Source: Combretum micranthum
Lineage: Eukaryota; Streptophyta; Magnoliopsida; Myrtales; Combretaceae
Reading direction: 5' to 3'
Assembly: GCA_024138025.1 (NCBI GenBank)
Contig: JAMXBD010001042.1
Coordinates: 248,001-312,000, forward strand
Length of the DNA stretch: 64,000 bases
The translations under genes were made by a program, and so were the position numbers. This document shows, piece by piece, positions 49,062-61,526 of this stretch (its first letter is position 1; every line of letters starts with the position of its first letter). A model generated the notes under the pieces. The model saw only the letters and a program-made list of their open reading frames with translations. It was not told the origin of the DNA and made no database searches.

Positions 49062-50985
49062 ATGATAGTTATCAATATGAATTTGAAGGCAAATTTTATA
49101 TGTTTAAATTTTAGATGTAGAAGGCAGACACTCCATGATTGTAGCATAAATTTGCTTATACCCTTTCGTTTGTTGTGCTTTATATCTAATATACACATCA
49201 TCTTCTTCTCGCATTTTCATTTTTCTCCTCTCACATTTGTTTGTACTCTCAATTTATTTTGCATTTTCATTAGTTGTATTTTAACACACTTTTAAATATT
49301 TTCGTGCGCGTTACTTCCTATTAATAGGATGATTATTTGTATTGGTTATTGTTTGGATTTTTTCCACTAAATAATTATTCATTGGAAAAAATAATCTTCT
49401 TGTTCTGTTTTCCCCATCTATACCGTAAATTTTAAGAAGCATAATGTCATCATTGCTCCATAAAGGATAGAGTGACTCTAACAAATCACATGACAACAAA
49501 AATAAAAGAAGTCCATTGATTTAGGCAAGCATGTCAACTGCCATGAATACCATGAGTTTGTGCCAGGGACATAAAAGAATATCTCTTTACTAATATTGTC
49601 AATAGGTTTTGACAATACGACTACAAATACTACTAATATTCCTGAGCTATCTGTATTATGCTAGCCCACACTAGGTGAAATCTTTTTTTTTTTTTTTTTT
49701 TTTGCATTGGATGCATGTTCACATTTTAAATTTTTCTGTCGAGTAGGATATGATAATTTTGAATATTAAATACTTACCGATAAAAAAGTAGTTAACTATA
49801 TGGTGAATCACCCTTTTGTAAATAAGGCATGGCATGGATTCTATGTAGAGAATGACATAAAAGCACATAAGTTTAAGAAAGATGTGTAGCATAGGTGGAA
49901 TTCTACATATGAACTCCTACTAAGTATAGTATATTATAAAAATGCATTATGTAATTTTGCTACGATATAGATTCACAACATGTCATTGCATATTAATGAT
50001 TAAATTTATGCGATAAATTGTTGCAAAACTAAAAGTTTTTTTTTTTATGATTATACAAAAACATTGTCTTGGGTCCACATCCCTGGCATACATTTATTCA
50101 TACTTGAAACAGGTAACACTGTTGGTACGATAAATGAATTTAAGTATGATGTTTTATTTCAAAGTTATGTTAAGCATATGCGTGCAATGTGGTTAACCGA
50201 TAATATGGATTTTGATGATTTACAACATTACTCAAGTATTGGATCGATGGTATAGAGTCAATGGGCATTTGGTTATTTACACTTATACTATTCTTATGTA
50301 GATCAGTAAATAGATACACAAGATACATATTTTGTAAATCTATTACAAGTTGTTTCTCATGCAATTATTATATTTATCAAGTTGTATTCTTATTTTAGTC
50401 ATTCATACAATGGTCAAATTCTCATAGGTTCATCTTCCATCTTGCAACCAAGCATTGTTGGTGCAACTAAGCATTGTTGGCGATACTCCTCTTGAAGTTA
50501 TGTTTGTAAACTAACGGATGAAGAAACCTAAAGCTTTAAGTGGGACAAGGAAGTCGGTAAAGATCGATAAATGCTTAACCACTAAGTTCGAGTTTGGTGA
50601 TAACATGTTTAACCAAAAGATTTAATTTAGGTTTTAATGAGAAAATGTATCGTACAATCACACAAACAATATAGAAAAGTTACACTTAATTGTCGTAACA
50701 TGTTTGCTATTTGCTATGTGATATACTTTTATTTGCAATATATATTTGATTGTGTTTGTGCTCGCAAGACCTTTTTATACTACAACTAGTGTATGTTGCC
50801 AAGGCATGACATCCAGACACTAACATGATTAAAAGATTTGATCATGTGATTGCAACTAATGTTTATCGGGGCATTATATTTGAACGCTATTGTTATCAGA
50901 ATATCCTATCATGTGACTGCAACTAGTGTTTGACTACCGGGTCCATCTTTCCACAATTTTATGTGACAAGTCTTATTTCGTTGTA
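46691..50985. other. Intergenic, AT-rich, no gene seen
   Basis: Some 4.3 kb without a recognisable gene or complete transposon. A GA microsatellite is at 49031-49059 and a poly-T tract at about 49683-49704. 47440-47560 resembles the AT-rich repeat family of 585-790. The 63-codon frame at 50064-50255 has no recognised similarity. It may contain old transposon fragments beyond recognition by eye. Confidence 0.45.
49031..49059 (+). repeat. GA microsatellite
   Basis: Fourteen uninterrupted GA repeats plus one base, in intergenic DNA. Potential polymorphic marker. Confidence 0.9.
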
Positions 50986-51650
50986 TTTGTAAAAATGAAT
51001 AAGTTACATCGAAAGGTATCAATGTTTGAAGGTAAGTTTATTTAAGGTATCAACTTTTCAAATAGTTCAAAAGAGGAATAAATGTTTGAGGATAAAATCA
51101 TTTGAGGAATCAAGGTTTCAAGTTATTAGGGATAAAGGCAAGTACAGTGCTTGTACTATCATTTTGTGATAATTTGGTGCCCAATATTTGATTTTGGGTA
51201 AAAAAGTATCCGTACTTTCATACTGATAGCATTTTGGTGCCCAATGTTTGATTTTTTTTCATTACATGTTAAGAGTACAGTGGTACTAAAATGCCATCAA
51301 TTTGAAAGTATGAGTATTTTTTTTGTCCAAAATCAAACATTAAACACCAAAATGTCAAAAAATGATAGTATAGGCACTTCGCTTGCCTTTATTTCTAAAA
51401 GGAGGTATCAACTTTTTGCATAATGCATCAAATAAGATATTAATAATTGACCATTGATAAAAATTTAGGAAACTTAAAACTAATGAAAACATTGATACTT
51501 TAAATGAACTTTGTAAAATATTCATTCTTCGTTTTATTTACTTTGCTAAATGTTGATACTTTTTTTTAATCATTTGAAACATTGATATTATAAATGAACT
51601 TATTCCCAAACATAGATACTATTTGGTGCAATTTATCTTTTTAAAAATCA
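50986..51650. mobile_element. Outer foldback element (long inverted repeats) split by another
   Basis: The left arm (about 50990-51130) and right arm (about 51400-51650) are imperfect inverted repeats. The left end reads AAAAATGAATAAGTTACATC then GGTATCAATGTTTG. The right end read inward is AAAAAGATAAATTGCACC then AGTATCTATGTTTG. Both arms are themselves built of repeated GGTATCAA-type words. Non-coding, capable of forming a long hairpin. The centre is occupied by a second inverted-repeat element, 51132-51392. Confidence 0.6.
51132..51392. mobile_element. Inner foldback MITE nested inside the outer one
   Basis: Ends ATAAAGGCAAGTACAGTGC and GGCACTTCGCTTGCCTTTAT are inverted repeats of about 20 bp with three mismatches, and similarity continues for over 100 bp into each arm (ACTATCATTTT, TTTGGTGCCCAAT, GTTTGATTTT words). 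Nearly the whole 261 bp is a palindrome-like structure. No clear target duplication seen. Confidence 0.7.
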
Positions 51651-54026
51651 ATCAATTCGCAATTAACCCCTCATTATTACAACTAAATTTGGGTGTTCAA
51701 AATCACTGCATGTAAGTCAAAATTAAAAATAATGAAAGCAAATATCGACTAAAAATATGTTAAAGAATTATGAGTGAAGGATGAAAGTAAAAAACAAAAA
51801 ATCTCACAAAGGTCAACCTGACAGGTTTGTAATTTAGCCCTGAACTTGTCAATCTTAGATCTTAAAGCCTGTGACCCCACATGTGTGGTTTCGAGTTCAT
51901 ACATTCTAAGCCTTTTGCTGATAGGTCCACGCTAGTTTAAAGTCGAGTTGGACCTATTCTAGCTCTAAGCATAAAATCCCTATTCTAAATATGCCATACT
52001 ATACAATATACTTTCTATCCCCAATTTTTTTCATCCTCAAGGATCCTCTGTTTCTTCAAATTTCATTATCTAAATTGAAGCTTGAGCCAAACCAAAATCA
52101 TTTAGAGCTTCCTAAGGTTATAAGAAGTAAAACCCTTCTGGAATTCCTCGATTTGATGCTTGTTTGATCCTTCAACTTAAAGGAGTATTGAGTTGAAGCT
52201 GATCTTCATCTAGGATTTATTTTGGTTGTCCGTATTTCATCTAAATATATATTTGTATCTATATTTGTATCTGATCTGTATTTGATATATTTGATCTTTT
52301 TATGAGTAAAATTGTCTATTTTTCAGTTATATCTATTTCTTAATAAATATTTTGTTTGAAAACATTTATGTGTTATTTGCACGCAGATCAAAATAAATAG
52401 TATCCTTTTGTTGTTCAAGGTAAGAGGAATGCATCTATCACCCACCGGTCCCTAAATTATTTCATTCGTTTTGCGCATAACTTGTACCCTCCATCACCTG
52501 GTACTTACTTTCAGTTGACAACCACTATACAGAGACCAATCTGCCCCGATAGTTGACTAGGTGCCACTTCTTCTTCGTTCTTCTCTCTCTCTCTCTCTTT
52601 TTATTATTTTTATTTTTTTAATTATTTTAGCGTTATATCATTTAATAAATTCAAAATATATATAATAGTGAGAAATTGTAAAAATTTGAAAATAAAAAAG
52701 TATAAAAGAACTTACTTAACAGTAAGTTCACACGATTTTTTTTCTACTTATAAAGAAAAATTAAATAATATAAAATTCTTTTAAAAAATACAAAATTCAT
52801 AAAAGTTAATAATAAATAAAATAGAGAAAATTATGGTAATAATTAAGTGGAAATGTTGATCTTAGGAGCCATCCTTACGGTTTAACCCAATTTCAATTTG
52901 TAGATATTTAAAAAAAAAAAAAGTTAAGAGAATTAAATGTAAATTTAATTAAGGGATTAATAACTAAATTTCTTTTTCCCTTTTAAGATATTTAGCACAT
53001 TGAAAAATAATTTTTCCTAAATAAAAGTATCAAAACCAACAATTTTTCAAAATTAATAATCTCATTAGAAAGTGACAGAACTTAAATTTACTTATAGTGA
53101 ACTAGATTGAGATTTGGTGAGTCCATAGAACTGGGAAAATCATTCAGGGACAATTTCCGAGTCAACTTGTGAATTGATCTAATATATATGTATTTTTTTT
53201 CAAAAAATAAATTTAATTTTTAAGATTTAAATAATATTTCACGCAAAAATTAAATAAATTAAAATTTGAAATTGAAACAAAACGTAAGCCCACGATCTTG
53301 TATTCTTAAGCCCATATCTTGAGGGGTTGTTAAATATGTGTATTTATTATATACAACGATGAGTTGTAACTTGTAACATTATTAAGGTAGGGAAAAAAAA
53401 TAGAAATTATAAAGAGAATTAAAAAAATACAAACTAGTCTCATATTCTTAAAAAATTGAGATTTTTCTTCTAATAAAAGTCTATGGATAAGTATTTTATT
53501 TTATTTTTTTATATTAATAACAACATATTAACTGCAATAAGTGAGAAATTATATTTCCTAATTTACACGAAAGTAGTTTAAATTTTTCAATTACATATTT
53601 TTATTTCTCTTTATCCCTCTCTCTCTATGTAATTTTTCTATTGGGTTTATCGTTTTAAGTCGATGAACTAGTCTAAACTTGTGGACTTATGCAAGTCCAG
53701 GTCAGTTCGAACCTGTCCCAATAGATCTAGTTCTGGATTTTGAGACAATGAGTCAGTTCTCCAAGTTGGCAAATCAGGTACGAGGGCTATTCGGATGTTA
53801 GCAATATCTATTAGCCGAGAGAGTATTCGTATCAATTGTGTTATAAAAGGGCCTAGCAATAGATTGCTGTGTCCTTACAGAAGTTGCAAATAGGGAAAAC
53901 AAGAACTTTTGAAACATACAGCAGTACAGCATTGTATGCTGATATGTATGACCAGACATTCCCATGTGAATGGCCCACGGCCCATAGTTATCATAAACCA
54001 CACTAGTATTTTCATTAATGAAAGAT
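51651..54026. other. Intergenic, no gene seen
   Basis: AT-rich with several homopolymers and a CT run (about 52580-52597). 51830-52210 is less AT-biased and could be LTR-derived, but has no boundaries I can defend. 53640-53830 has longer non-repetitive sequence with a spurious 63-codon frame. Confidence 0.4.
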
Positions 54027-54250
54027 AACGTCATAAATAGTATCTGAAATTTGACAAAATATGATTTGAACTTTGAAATTGATTAATTTAGTATCTGAAA
54101 AACTTTCAAATTAATTAATTTAGTACTTAAAACTTGATGGGGATACCAATATGTTAATGAAAAATTATTTTAGGTATTAAATTGATCGATTTTAAAGTTT
54201 TGATACATAATTGTATATTTTATTAAAGTTTAGGTGCCATTTGTGACATT
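54027..54250. mobile_element. MITE with about 33-bp terminal inverted repeats
   Basis: The left end AACGTCATAAATAGTATC then TGAAATTTGACAAAA corresponds, with scattered transitions, to the right end read inward, AATGTCACAAATGGCACC then TAAACTTTAATAAAA. 224 bp, non-coding. Target duplication not resolved. Confidence 0.65.
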
Positions 54251-54737
54251 AATCTTATATTAAAAACCAAACAACAATTGATAGATAGTAAACGATGCAC
54301 ATGAACAGTAGATTAAAGTAACAGATATGATATGCTCAATTTAAGGATTAATTTCACTTATGATACTTGAACTTTTTCTAATATAACATAAATGTATTTA
54401 AACAAATTTTTTTTCACAAGAAAAAAACCTAAGCTTTTTTTTTTCTCCTTATACTTTTGGCTTGAATCCACCATTATTCATATGAAATGATTACATATAT
54501 GCCTTATCGCTTATCACTAGCAACTTGCACTCGTAGTCATCCATTCTTTTTATCCATGCTCTCATATTCCACTCCCTCTCTCTTCTACATGGCATAGTTT
54601 GTCCTTGCCCACTTAATTTTTTTTTTTCTCTTCCTTGCTTTTTCCTTAATTTGCCATTAATTTTTTTTTTTTACCGTTGACACTTAAATTCTAATTATGT
54701 CTTCTCACTTATCTCTTAATAAACTCTCTCACCTATG

Positions 54738-54779
<42 letters not shown>

Positions 54780-55361
54780 ACTCACTCTTTTGCAGCCAAA
54801 GCTTAGATGAAGCAGTGGAGGTGACGAAGTTTTTCTTTAAGATTGGGTGAGGAAAGTGGATGCCATGCTTGTCTATTAATGTGAGATGTGTGTGGAGTTG
54901 AAAATGTTCTATACATATGCCAATCCTAGAAACCGCTTCTATGGTTGTAGCCATTTTGGGGCTAGTTAGGGTGAAATCAGGTGTTGGTTTGTTTGATTTA
55001 CGTCCTCTTATTTTCGTGCAGTAAAATGGAAGCTGTGGATTCTTTGTGTGGGTAGACTCGCGAATGCTAGAGAGCGCAAGAGTTATTATCTTGGGGTTAC
55101 TGAACTGCATTGATCGGATGGAACGAGAAAGGAAAGATGTCAAACCCTTCAAGTTAAGAAAAGGGGAAAATGTTGTGGTAGTAGGTGTTCAAGGTGGTTT
55201 GTATTGTGTCTGTCAATTGCACTATTATGGTGCATCATGAAGTAGGGGTTTTGTCGCTTTTGTTTTGATTTAGTGCCCCTTTTATTTAGATAATAGTGGC
55301 ACCAATCCCCCCTTTTTTATTCCAAAGTGTAATTAATAAGTTTGGATTTGTCAATTAGAAT
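54251..55361. other. Intergenic with a less AT-rich island of unknown nature
   Basis: 54773-55240, right after a CT microsatellite, has overlapping open frames on both strands (54778-55152 on -, 55046-55240 on +) and balanced composition unlike its surroundings. It could be a fragment of a host gene or of a transposon-captured gene. I recognise no domain and do not call a gene. Confidence 0.4.
54740..54772 (+). repeat. CT microsatellite
   Basis: About 16 uninterrupted CT units immediately before the unassigned, less AT-rich island. Confidence 0.9.
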
Positions 55362-55370
55362 TAATTTTTA

Positions 55371-55658
55371 GGGAAAATGCTTCTTTAGGTACCTAAACTT
55401 TGATAAAATCAACAATTAGGTACCTCAACTTTTGAAAAGTCTAATTTCATAGCTAATTGAATTTTTTGTGCCCCTAAATACTACCCACTCAATCATTGTC
55501 AGGCATGTGTCAACTATTTCAGGAATCAATTAAAGAGTAGGAGTAGTAAAAAAAGATATGAAAAGTTTAATTAAGTATGAAATTAGATTTTTTTTTAAAA
55601 TTTTATGTATTTACTTATCCACTTTGTCAAAATTTAGATACCAAAAGGAGATTTCCTC
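55371..55658. mobile_element. Mutator-type MITE, 288 bp, 9-bp target duplication
   Basis: Left GGGAAAATGCTTCTTTAGG then TACCTAAACTTTGA; right, read inward, GAGGAAATCTCCTTTTGG then TATCTAAATTTTGA: terminal inverted repeats of about 35 bp. Flanked by an exact 9-bp duplication TAATTTTTA (55362-55370 and 55659-55667). Long inverted repeats plus 9-bp duplication fit the Mutator superfamily. The duplication is AT-rich, so part of the match could be chance. Non-coding. Confidence 0.8.
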
Positions 55659-55667
55659 TAATTTTTA

Positions 55668-56600
55668 TGCTACTTTTGCTCAAGAAGACTTCAAGTGATT
55701 CAAACGATGATAGTTTAAATAACAAATTTACTGCCGCACACAGCTTTCAATTAAATATTTATAAATTTTATAGAAAGAATATTGATAAAATATGATGGAT
55801 GATGAAATATATCTAGTTTATGGAGGATGAAGTGTTTGCATTTTTCAAGATTGTCACATGTGACCAATGCTACAAGTTGAAATAGAGTAATGTGATTAAT
55901 GCTTGCATGGATGATCTCATACACTCTGAGAGTTGCAACCTGAATTAGATAGCAAGTAAGTCCAATTGAATGGCAAATGGTATTTGCAAATGCTATGAAA
56001 TATGCAAAAGAAGAGGATTGCCAAGAATAAGCTATATCTGTTGAAATAAGCAACTGAAACATAAATATATCCACTAGACTAGATAGTGTAATAGCTACCT
56101 TTATTCGCAAGAGAACCCAAAAACTTTTCAACACTTTTAGGTCTATTGTTTCAATGTCTAAATTGCAGATAAGCAAAACATAAACACAAAAACTACACAA
56201 CAATACTTTCTTTCCTATTGTCTAAATTAAGATTCTACTCCAAAAGGTCTCCTGTTACATATGACCAACACTTTTAAAGTCACAATATATATTGTTGCTT
56301 TCATTTATTACTCTTCTTCTTTCTCTTTCTTACACCAGCACCTGTCCTTTCATCCTTAAAGCCAACTCTTTCTTGATTGCATCAACCCCTCCGAGGTGTT
56401 TGTTGCTAGCTAAGTTGTCTATCCTAGCTTGGTTGAGCAATAGGTTCTAAATGCATGCCTATGACATCAAGTTAGTCATGTCCAACTCTGTTAGTTGTGA
56501 AGATTGTTATGCATCATCACTTAGTCATGATGTCTCTTATCCTTGCATCCTTTCTTGTTTTGCACTATTGGAAAATACAAGCATGGGCAACATTGCATTA
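55668..56600. other. Intergenic, one unassigned 150-codon open frame
   Basis: The - strand frame 56203-55751 is open for 150 codons, hydrophobic and AT-rich, with no recognised motif and no plausible start context. It is most likely open by chance. No other feature seen. Confidence 0.4.
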
Positions 56601-56639
56601 TCATGAAACAAATTGAAAAGTGGGGAAAAAAAAAAAAAC

Positions 56640-57530
56640 AAAATACTCAACGCTAGTATTTATAGGGTCCACCAAATTCGATCCTATAATCCTATAGGAT
56701 TTTGATGCTATATCCAAACTCATCCTATAGAGTTTAATTTAAAACCTGTAACTTGATCCTATAACCCTTTAACCTTATTTTTTTTCCAACCTATTTTAAA
56801 AATTTAATGAAAGCAAGTACTTTTGACATAAGTTTTCTATACATTAAAAAAATGAAAAGATGCATGTGAGATTGATAAAAAATGTTGCAAATCTCATTCA
56901 TTATAAAACATTTAAGCACATAAATATATTACTTTTGTCATCGTATTGGGCCTTTTTGGTTCATCGTTTTGGTATCAAACAGACACTGAACTAATGTGGA
57001 ACCGATACTGATATGATACCGATAAATAATTAACAGTTTTACTCATAAACTGACAAAACCGAACCTATACTGATAAAAATTTGATAATCCAAACATGCCC
57101 TAGAATATTTTTAAAACATGATTAAATTAAATCTCCTATTAGAACTAAAATATAACAAACAACAAATAATGTTAATCTCTACAGCGAACATGACTTGAAT
57201 AAAATTTAATAAAAAGTTCTAAAATCCAAATTAATCTAGTAGACATAAAAAAAAAAAACATCTTCGAAAGGTAGAAAAGATAGTAGCTTCTTCATGTCTT
57301 CTTTCCTCTCATTGCCCATTTAGTAATGTCTTTATTTATTTATTTAATTATAATACCAGTTGTTGGATATCCATCAATTTTGTTATATAATCCAAGCCCG
57401 ATCCTATAATCCTATAGGGTTTTTATTATATATCTAAACCCAATCCTAAAACCTTATAGGGTTGAATCCTATAGGGTTTTTAACGGATCGGGTGGATCAC
57501 AAATCCTATAACTGCATACCCAGTTACATC
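56640..57530. mobile_element. Probable hAT-like element with CCTATAGG subterminal repeats
   Basis: Both sides (56660-56770 and 57385-57510) contain many copies of CCTATAGG/ATCCTATAAT words in both orientations, and partly inverted GGTCCACC / GGTGGATC blocks. The right side ends AACTGCATACCCAG, resembling the TGCATACCCC end of the 44569-46682 element. Exact termini and target duplication are not defined. A second possible MITE (56948-57100, GGGCCTTTTTGG ... CCAAACATGCCC) lies within it. Confidence 0.4.
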
Positions 57531-57589
57531 CTTAGCCTAATGTGGAATCTTTTGTTATGGCCCTTAGATCTACAAGTTGTGCATGTCAT

Positions 57590-57982
57590 TTAAATTGCCC
57601 CCTTTCCTAGTATTTCTTTTGTGGCATGTCTTAGTACTCTGCAGTTCATCTTGTTCATTTCTCCTAGTTGTGGCCTTTCTACCTCTTTTTCTTTCCACTT
57701 CTTGTGGTAGTTGAAGTGGCTATAAATCATCCTGTGGCTTTGGCCACATCTCTTCACATTCGATGGATTTATATAAAGCTTGTAAACCTCCATGAAAGTA
57801 CCTACTTTATAGCATTCATCTATGTATTTGTTTGGGCTGTTAGTTAGTCCCAACAATACATGCAATTGCATGTGCACAAGGGATTCCACTTTGCTCCCAT
57901 CTTCTGCATGTATTGTCCTATCTTCCATGTTAACAACATATGTATTACCATATCCATAACATGCCACTTTTGGCCATCCCAC
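57590..57982 (-). pseudogene. MULE transposase C-terminal part
   Basis: 130-codon open frame containing SPNKYIDECYKVGTFMEVYK and LYINP, matching the post-SWIM region of plant MuDR-type transposases (...P-x-Y-V-x2-C/Y-Y-x4-F/Y-x3-Y-x3-I-x-P). The SWIM zinc-finger Cys and His residues just before it are largely lost (only the QLHVLLGL part of the C-x-H stretch remains). It ends with a decayed basic tail (KKWKEKEVERPQLGEMNK), where the family has a GRPK-type motif. Confidence 0.8.
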
Positions 57983-58219
57983 TAAAGTCTTGATAAAAGT
58001 TCACCGATTCATCCTTTAACTTTACTAATTTCTTCACTATTTTTGGATATATATCCCCCTTCCCTTAGTCAATATACTTTTCAATCCAATCTCTCTCTCT
58101 CTCTCTCTCTCTTAATCCTTCGCATCAACTTTAATAGCTAATATAAGACAAAGCTATGAACTTTAACAACATTTCAAAATGATGCAGGCTTAAAGAACAA
58201 ACCTTTTGGCGGTCAGACA

Positions 58220-58480
58220 TAAAGCTAATGTGATAGCTATTGGAAATGCCAAGATCTTAACCTAGAAGCTCCAAGAACCACTTCCAATTCTCCTTGTTCT
58301 CTACTTGAACAATAACATATGTAATCATTTGGATCAATCCCTATTGCACATAAGAGTTGCATACCATACAATCCTTTCAAGGTTCCATCAACACTTATGA
58401 GAGGTCTACAACCAGTCTTGAAAGTCTCCTTTAATGGACTAAGGCATGCATAAATCCCTTTTGAAAGTCCCTGAATTTAC
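58220..58480 (-). pseudogene. MULE transposase catalytic region remnant
   Basis: Across frames, the - strand gives CRPLISVDGTLKGLYGMQLL, then CAIGIDPNDY and VENKENWKWFLELL. Family members read C-R-P-x-I-x-x-D-G-T-H-L-K-G-x-Y-G-G-x-L-L ... A-x-G-x-D-x-N ... V-E-x-E-x-x-x-x-W-x-W-F. The first catalytic Asp is visible. The His after GT and several frames are lost. This places the relic firmly in the Mutator superfamily. Confidence 0.82.
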
Positions 58481-58881
58481 TAATGTTACCACTTTAGAGC
58501 TTGAGTTCTTTGTCATAAGTTCCATAGCATAGCTGTAGAGCCTGGAATACTATGCTTTCTCATTTCCATCTATAACCTTCATGGCTTTATTTTTTGCTTG
58601 CCAAGATTTCATTTGACCATCGATGAAACAGTATCTTCTTTTATTGTAGCCATGGAACTAACAAGACTCTAGGAAGGATCTGCCCAAAATCTCTCCAAGT
58701 ACCTATTGGCCAGCCACTTACCTATTACATGAAAGTTTTAGAAGACCTTTGCACGAGAGTAGTCAAAGTGTGTTATCTTGATTTACATAGTAAGGCAAAG
58801 ACCGATCACGCTTTTTCTATATATGTTTTTGAAATCTTTTTTAGTCTCTTTTTAATTCTTTTAAATATGTAGATATTTTTG

Positions 58882-59845
58882 CTGGCCAGTGTACCGGGTG
58901 CATGTGCAATAATAAAATTTTTGTGAATACCAAGTTGTGTCCATAGGGAGTGAGGACTAGCTCTCATTTATTAGTTCTAATTGTAGCTAGGAAAATTCAA
59001 AAAGAAAATATTTTTGGATTTTTAGATAGAATTACCTACAAAGAAATAGGATTTCCAACAACTATAATTGATTTATGTTAAGAGCTAACAAATCTGAAAA
59101 TCAATCAAATGTATGCCATGGCCAGAAATACACTTGTAAATCCAAATTGTTAATGGGTTTAGTTTTTCAATCAATTAAGCACCAGATAACAACTCATTTT
59201 TCCAAAGAAAGTGATTATCTTAAATTAACCAATCAATATTCCCTATTCATAGGAAAGTGATCAATTGACTAATTTGTATAATTTACCAAACCCTAATCGA
59301 ATTCAAATCCATATGTTTATGTGATCTAATCCTAATTAGCTATTCACAGAATCAATTAGAAAAGAATTTTCCAATTACAATCCTAATTTATCATAAATTC
59401 CAGAATCAATCCAAAATACATAATGGTAAAATAACATCAACAACATGAACACAAGCAAGAAATCAATCAACAATAGATAAAAATCAATAAGATGATTTAG
59501 ATCAACAACTCAAAACCATATTTAAGCATAAAAGAACAAGTTTGAACATCATCCATAAATTGAATATAAGAAAAGAACAAAATCACCTTGTCAAGAAAAT
59601 CCGATTCTTGAATCTAAATTCAAATGATGTTTTCCACTTGATCTTGGTGTGGAATCTGCAATCAAATTAAAAAGAAAAGCTAACTACTGATCTAAGCCCT
59701 AATTTTTATCAAGGACCAAAAGGAAAAATCTCAATTTCATGCTAGAGCTCTCTCTCTCTCTCTTTTTTTTTCAAATGATCCAATAAGAGAATATATATAT
59801 ATATATATATATATAAAGTCGCAGGAGAGATAGGCTACGCCTACA
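58882..59845 (-). mobile_element. Probable solo LTR inserted in the MULE relic
   Basis: Between MULE blocks lies about 960 bp of unrelated, AT-rich DNA. On the - strand it would start TGTAGGCGTAGCC (59845) and end CACTGGCCAGCA (58882), with TTTT on both flanks. It contains CACTCCCTATGGACACAA (about 58950), resembling the CTCCCTGTGGATTCGA-type stretch near the ends of some plant Ty3/gypsy LTRs. Boundaries are tentative because the flanking duplication is only four T's. Confidence 0.45.
59790..59815 (+). repeat. AT dinucleotide microsatellite
   Basis: Thirteen AT units near the right end of the probable solo LTR. A CT run lies just before it (about 59748-59762) and another CT run at 58090-58112. 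Confidence 0.85.
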
Positions 59846-60767
59846 TTTTAAATCAACAGGCATTTGATAACAAAAATGATTTCCAAGAGCATTGATGAGT
59901 TTATGCCGCTTAAGGCCAGCGACCTTGAGTCTCCCAGTAACCAACGTACGTTCTAAAAAATGAAGACTAGCTTGATTTGTTCTCTACACTAGGAGTGTTG
60001 AACTGGTGTTAAGAATTTTGAATCTGACACATGCAAGGTTGGCTCAAGGCGGTGACATAAATCCACCCAGGTGCCATGCATACATTGTAAATTGTAAAGG
60101 CTGATGAAATTGTGTTGAAAGCCGGCAGCTCTTATTTGTATTGTTGAAGGCCACCTTAATTCTTTTTGAAAGATAGTGGCGTACTTTTAGATTTTGCCAG
60201 CCTAAATTGTTTTTCTCTAAATTTGTGTAAAACTTCTTCCAATTTGCTTGTTTCTATATGATGAGTCTTTAAGACCTGAAATATCAAATTAAGCACATTA
60301 AGTACCATTTCCTTATGATTTCTATAAATTTTATAATAGTTAAGCACAATTTGTTTAATGAAAAGTGAGTGAAATATGACTTTATCAGTTCTGCTCTAAC
60401 ACTTTACTAGCATAAAGCTTGAAGTTGCAGCCCATTATTGCACTTACACACACATCTTCTCTTGTCATTGATTGGAAAGTAGACTTAAAATCTATTTTTA
60501 ATGGACCATTTTGCAGGCCTTCTTAAATGGGTCAATCAAGTCCCTAACTTCATCAAATTTTAGATGGTCAACTATTTTAAACCCATAGAGTCTTCCTCTA
60601 AATGTACTTCATTAGATGGCGTATAGTCACGGTCCTACTCATCCACCTCATCAGCTAACACCTTAGATGATGATGCAAGAAAGTCTTACGTTAACTTTGG
60701 TATTCTTTTGCCTTTAATATGTGCTATTACTTCTTAATAGACCTCACCTCATTAGCAAGATCATAAT

Positions 60768-61473
60768 CTAATCCATAAAGTCCTCATCATTTTCCTCTTC
60801 TTCATCTTCATTTGATTCTCCATCAGATGATTCTCTTGCACTTAAGACATAGTCTCTACCTTCATCTAAATGTGCAACTTCACCTATATTTGGTTCATCT
60901 CCACCATGCAACAGATCTTCATTATTGCCACCTTGAACATTGCTATAATCCTCATCTATGTTTACTATACCATCATTGAGTGTCATGTTCTTAATGTCCT
61001 CTTCATTATGCACAACACTTATGTCTTCACCTGCCATCGTAGGGTGGCTATTTTCATCTAAACTAAGTGAGTTCTCAACATCAAATACACCCACATCACA
61101 TTGCAACCTCTCTCCATGATTGACATTTACCACTTATTGGACATAGATGGGACATATTCGCCAATTATTTGATGGAGGAAGTCTCCATAGTCCTCACAAG
61201 AGTGATGAGAGCCTCATTTCCACCATCTTCCTGTTCAGCAGTAGCGGTTAGTGTAGTTTCTACACATGTAGTTAGAACATGTGTACTACTTTCAGCTTCA
61301 AGAAATAGGAGTCTCCTTGCTGCATGGATAAGTGTATCTTCTCCTATCTTATGAGATCTTGCTTGAATTTGTAGAGAACCTAACTCATTAGCACCAACAT
61401 TCTCATCACCATGTTCCATATCAACATGATCACTACTTCCTTCATTTGCTTTTGGTTCAATTTCTTCAATCAT
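60768..61473 (-). pseudogene. MULE N-terminal acidic linker remnants
   Basis: Two open pieces: 61473-61165 (102 codons, Glu-rich, no motif) and 61133-60768 (121 codons, ending ESSDGESNEDEEEENDEDFMD-like acidic sequence). Plant MULE proteins often carry such Ser/Asp/Glu-rich linkers (with DYV and ESSDSE words) between the PB1-like domain and the DNA-binding zone. A frame change separates the two. Confidence 0.65.
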
Positions 61474-61526
61474 TACCTTGCAAGTCTTCTTAGAAGGTGT
61501 ATTCAGCCATGCATAGTCCTCTTAAG

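Noticed and set aside
55751..56203. 150-codon hydrophobic open frame on the - strand
   Set aside because: Looks membrane-like only because AT-rich DNA gives Ile/Leu/Phe codons. No family pattern or gene context.
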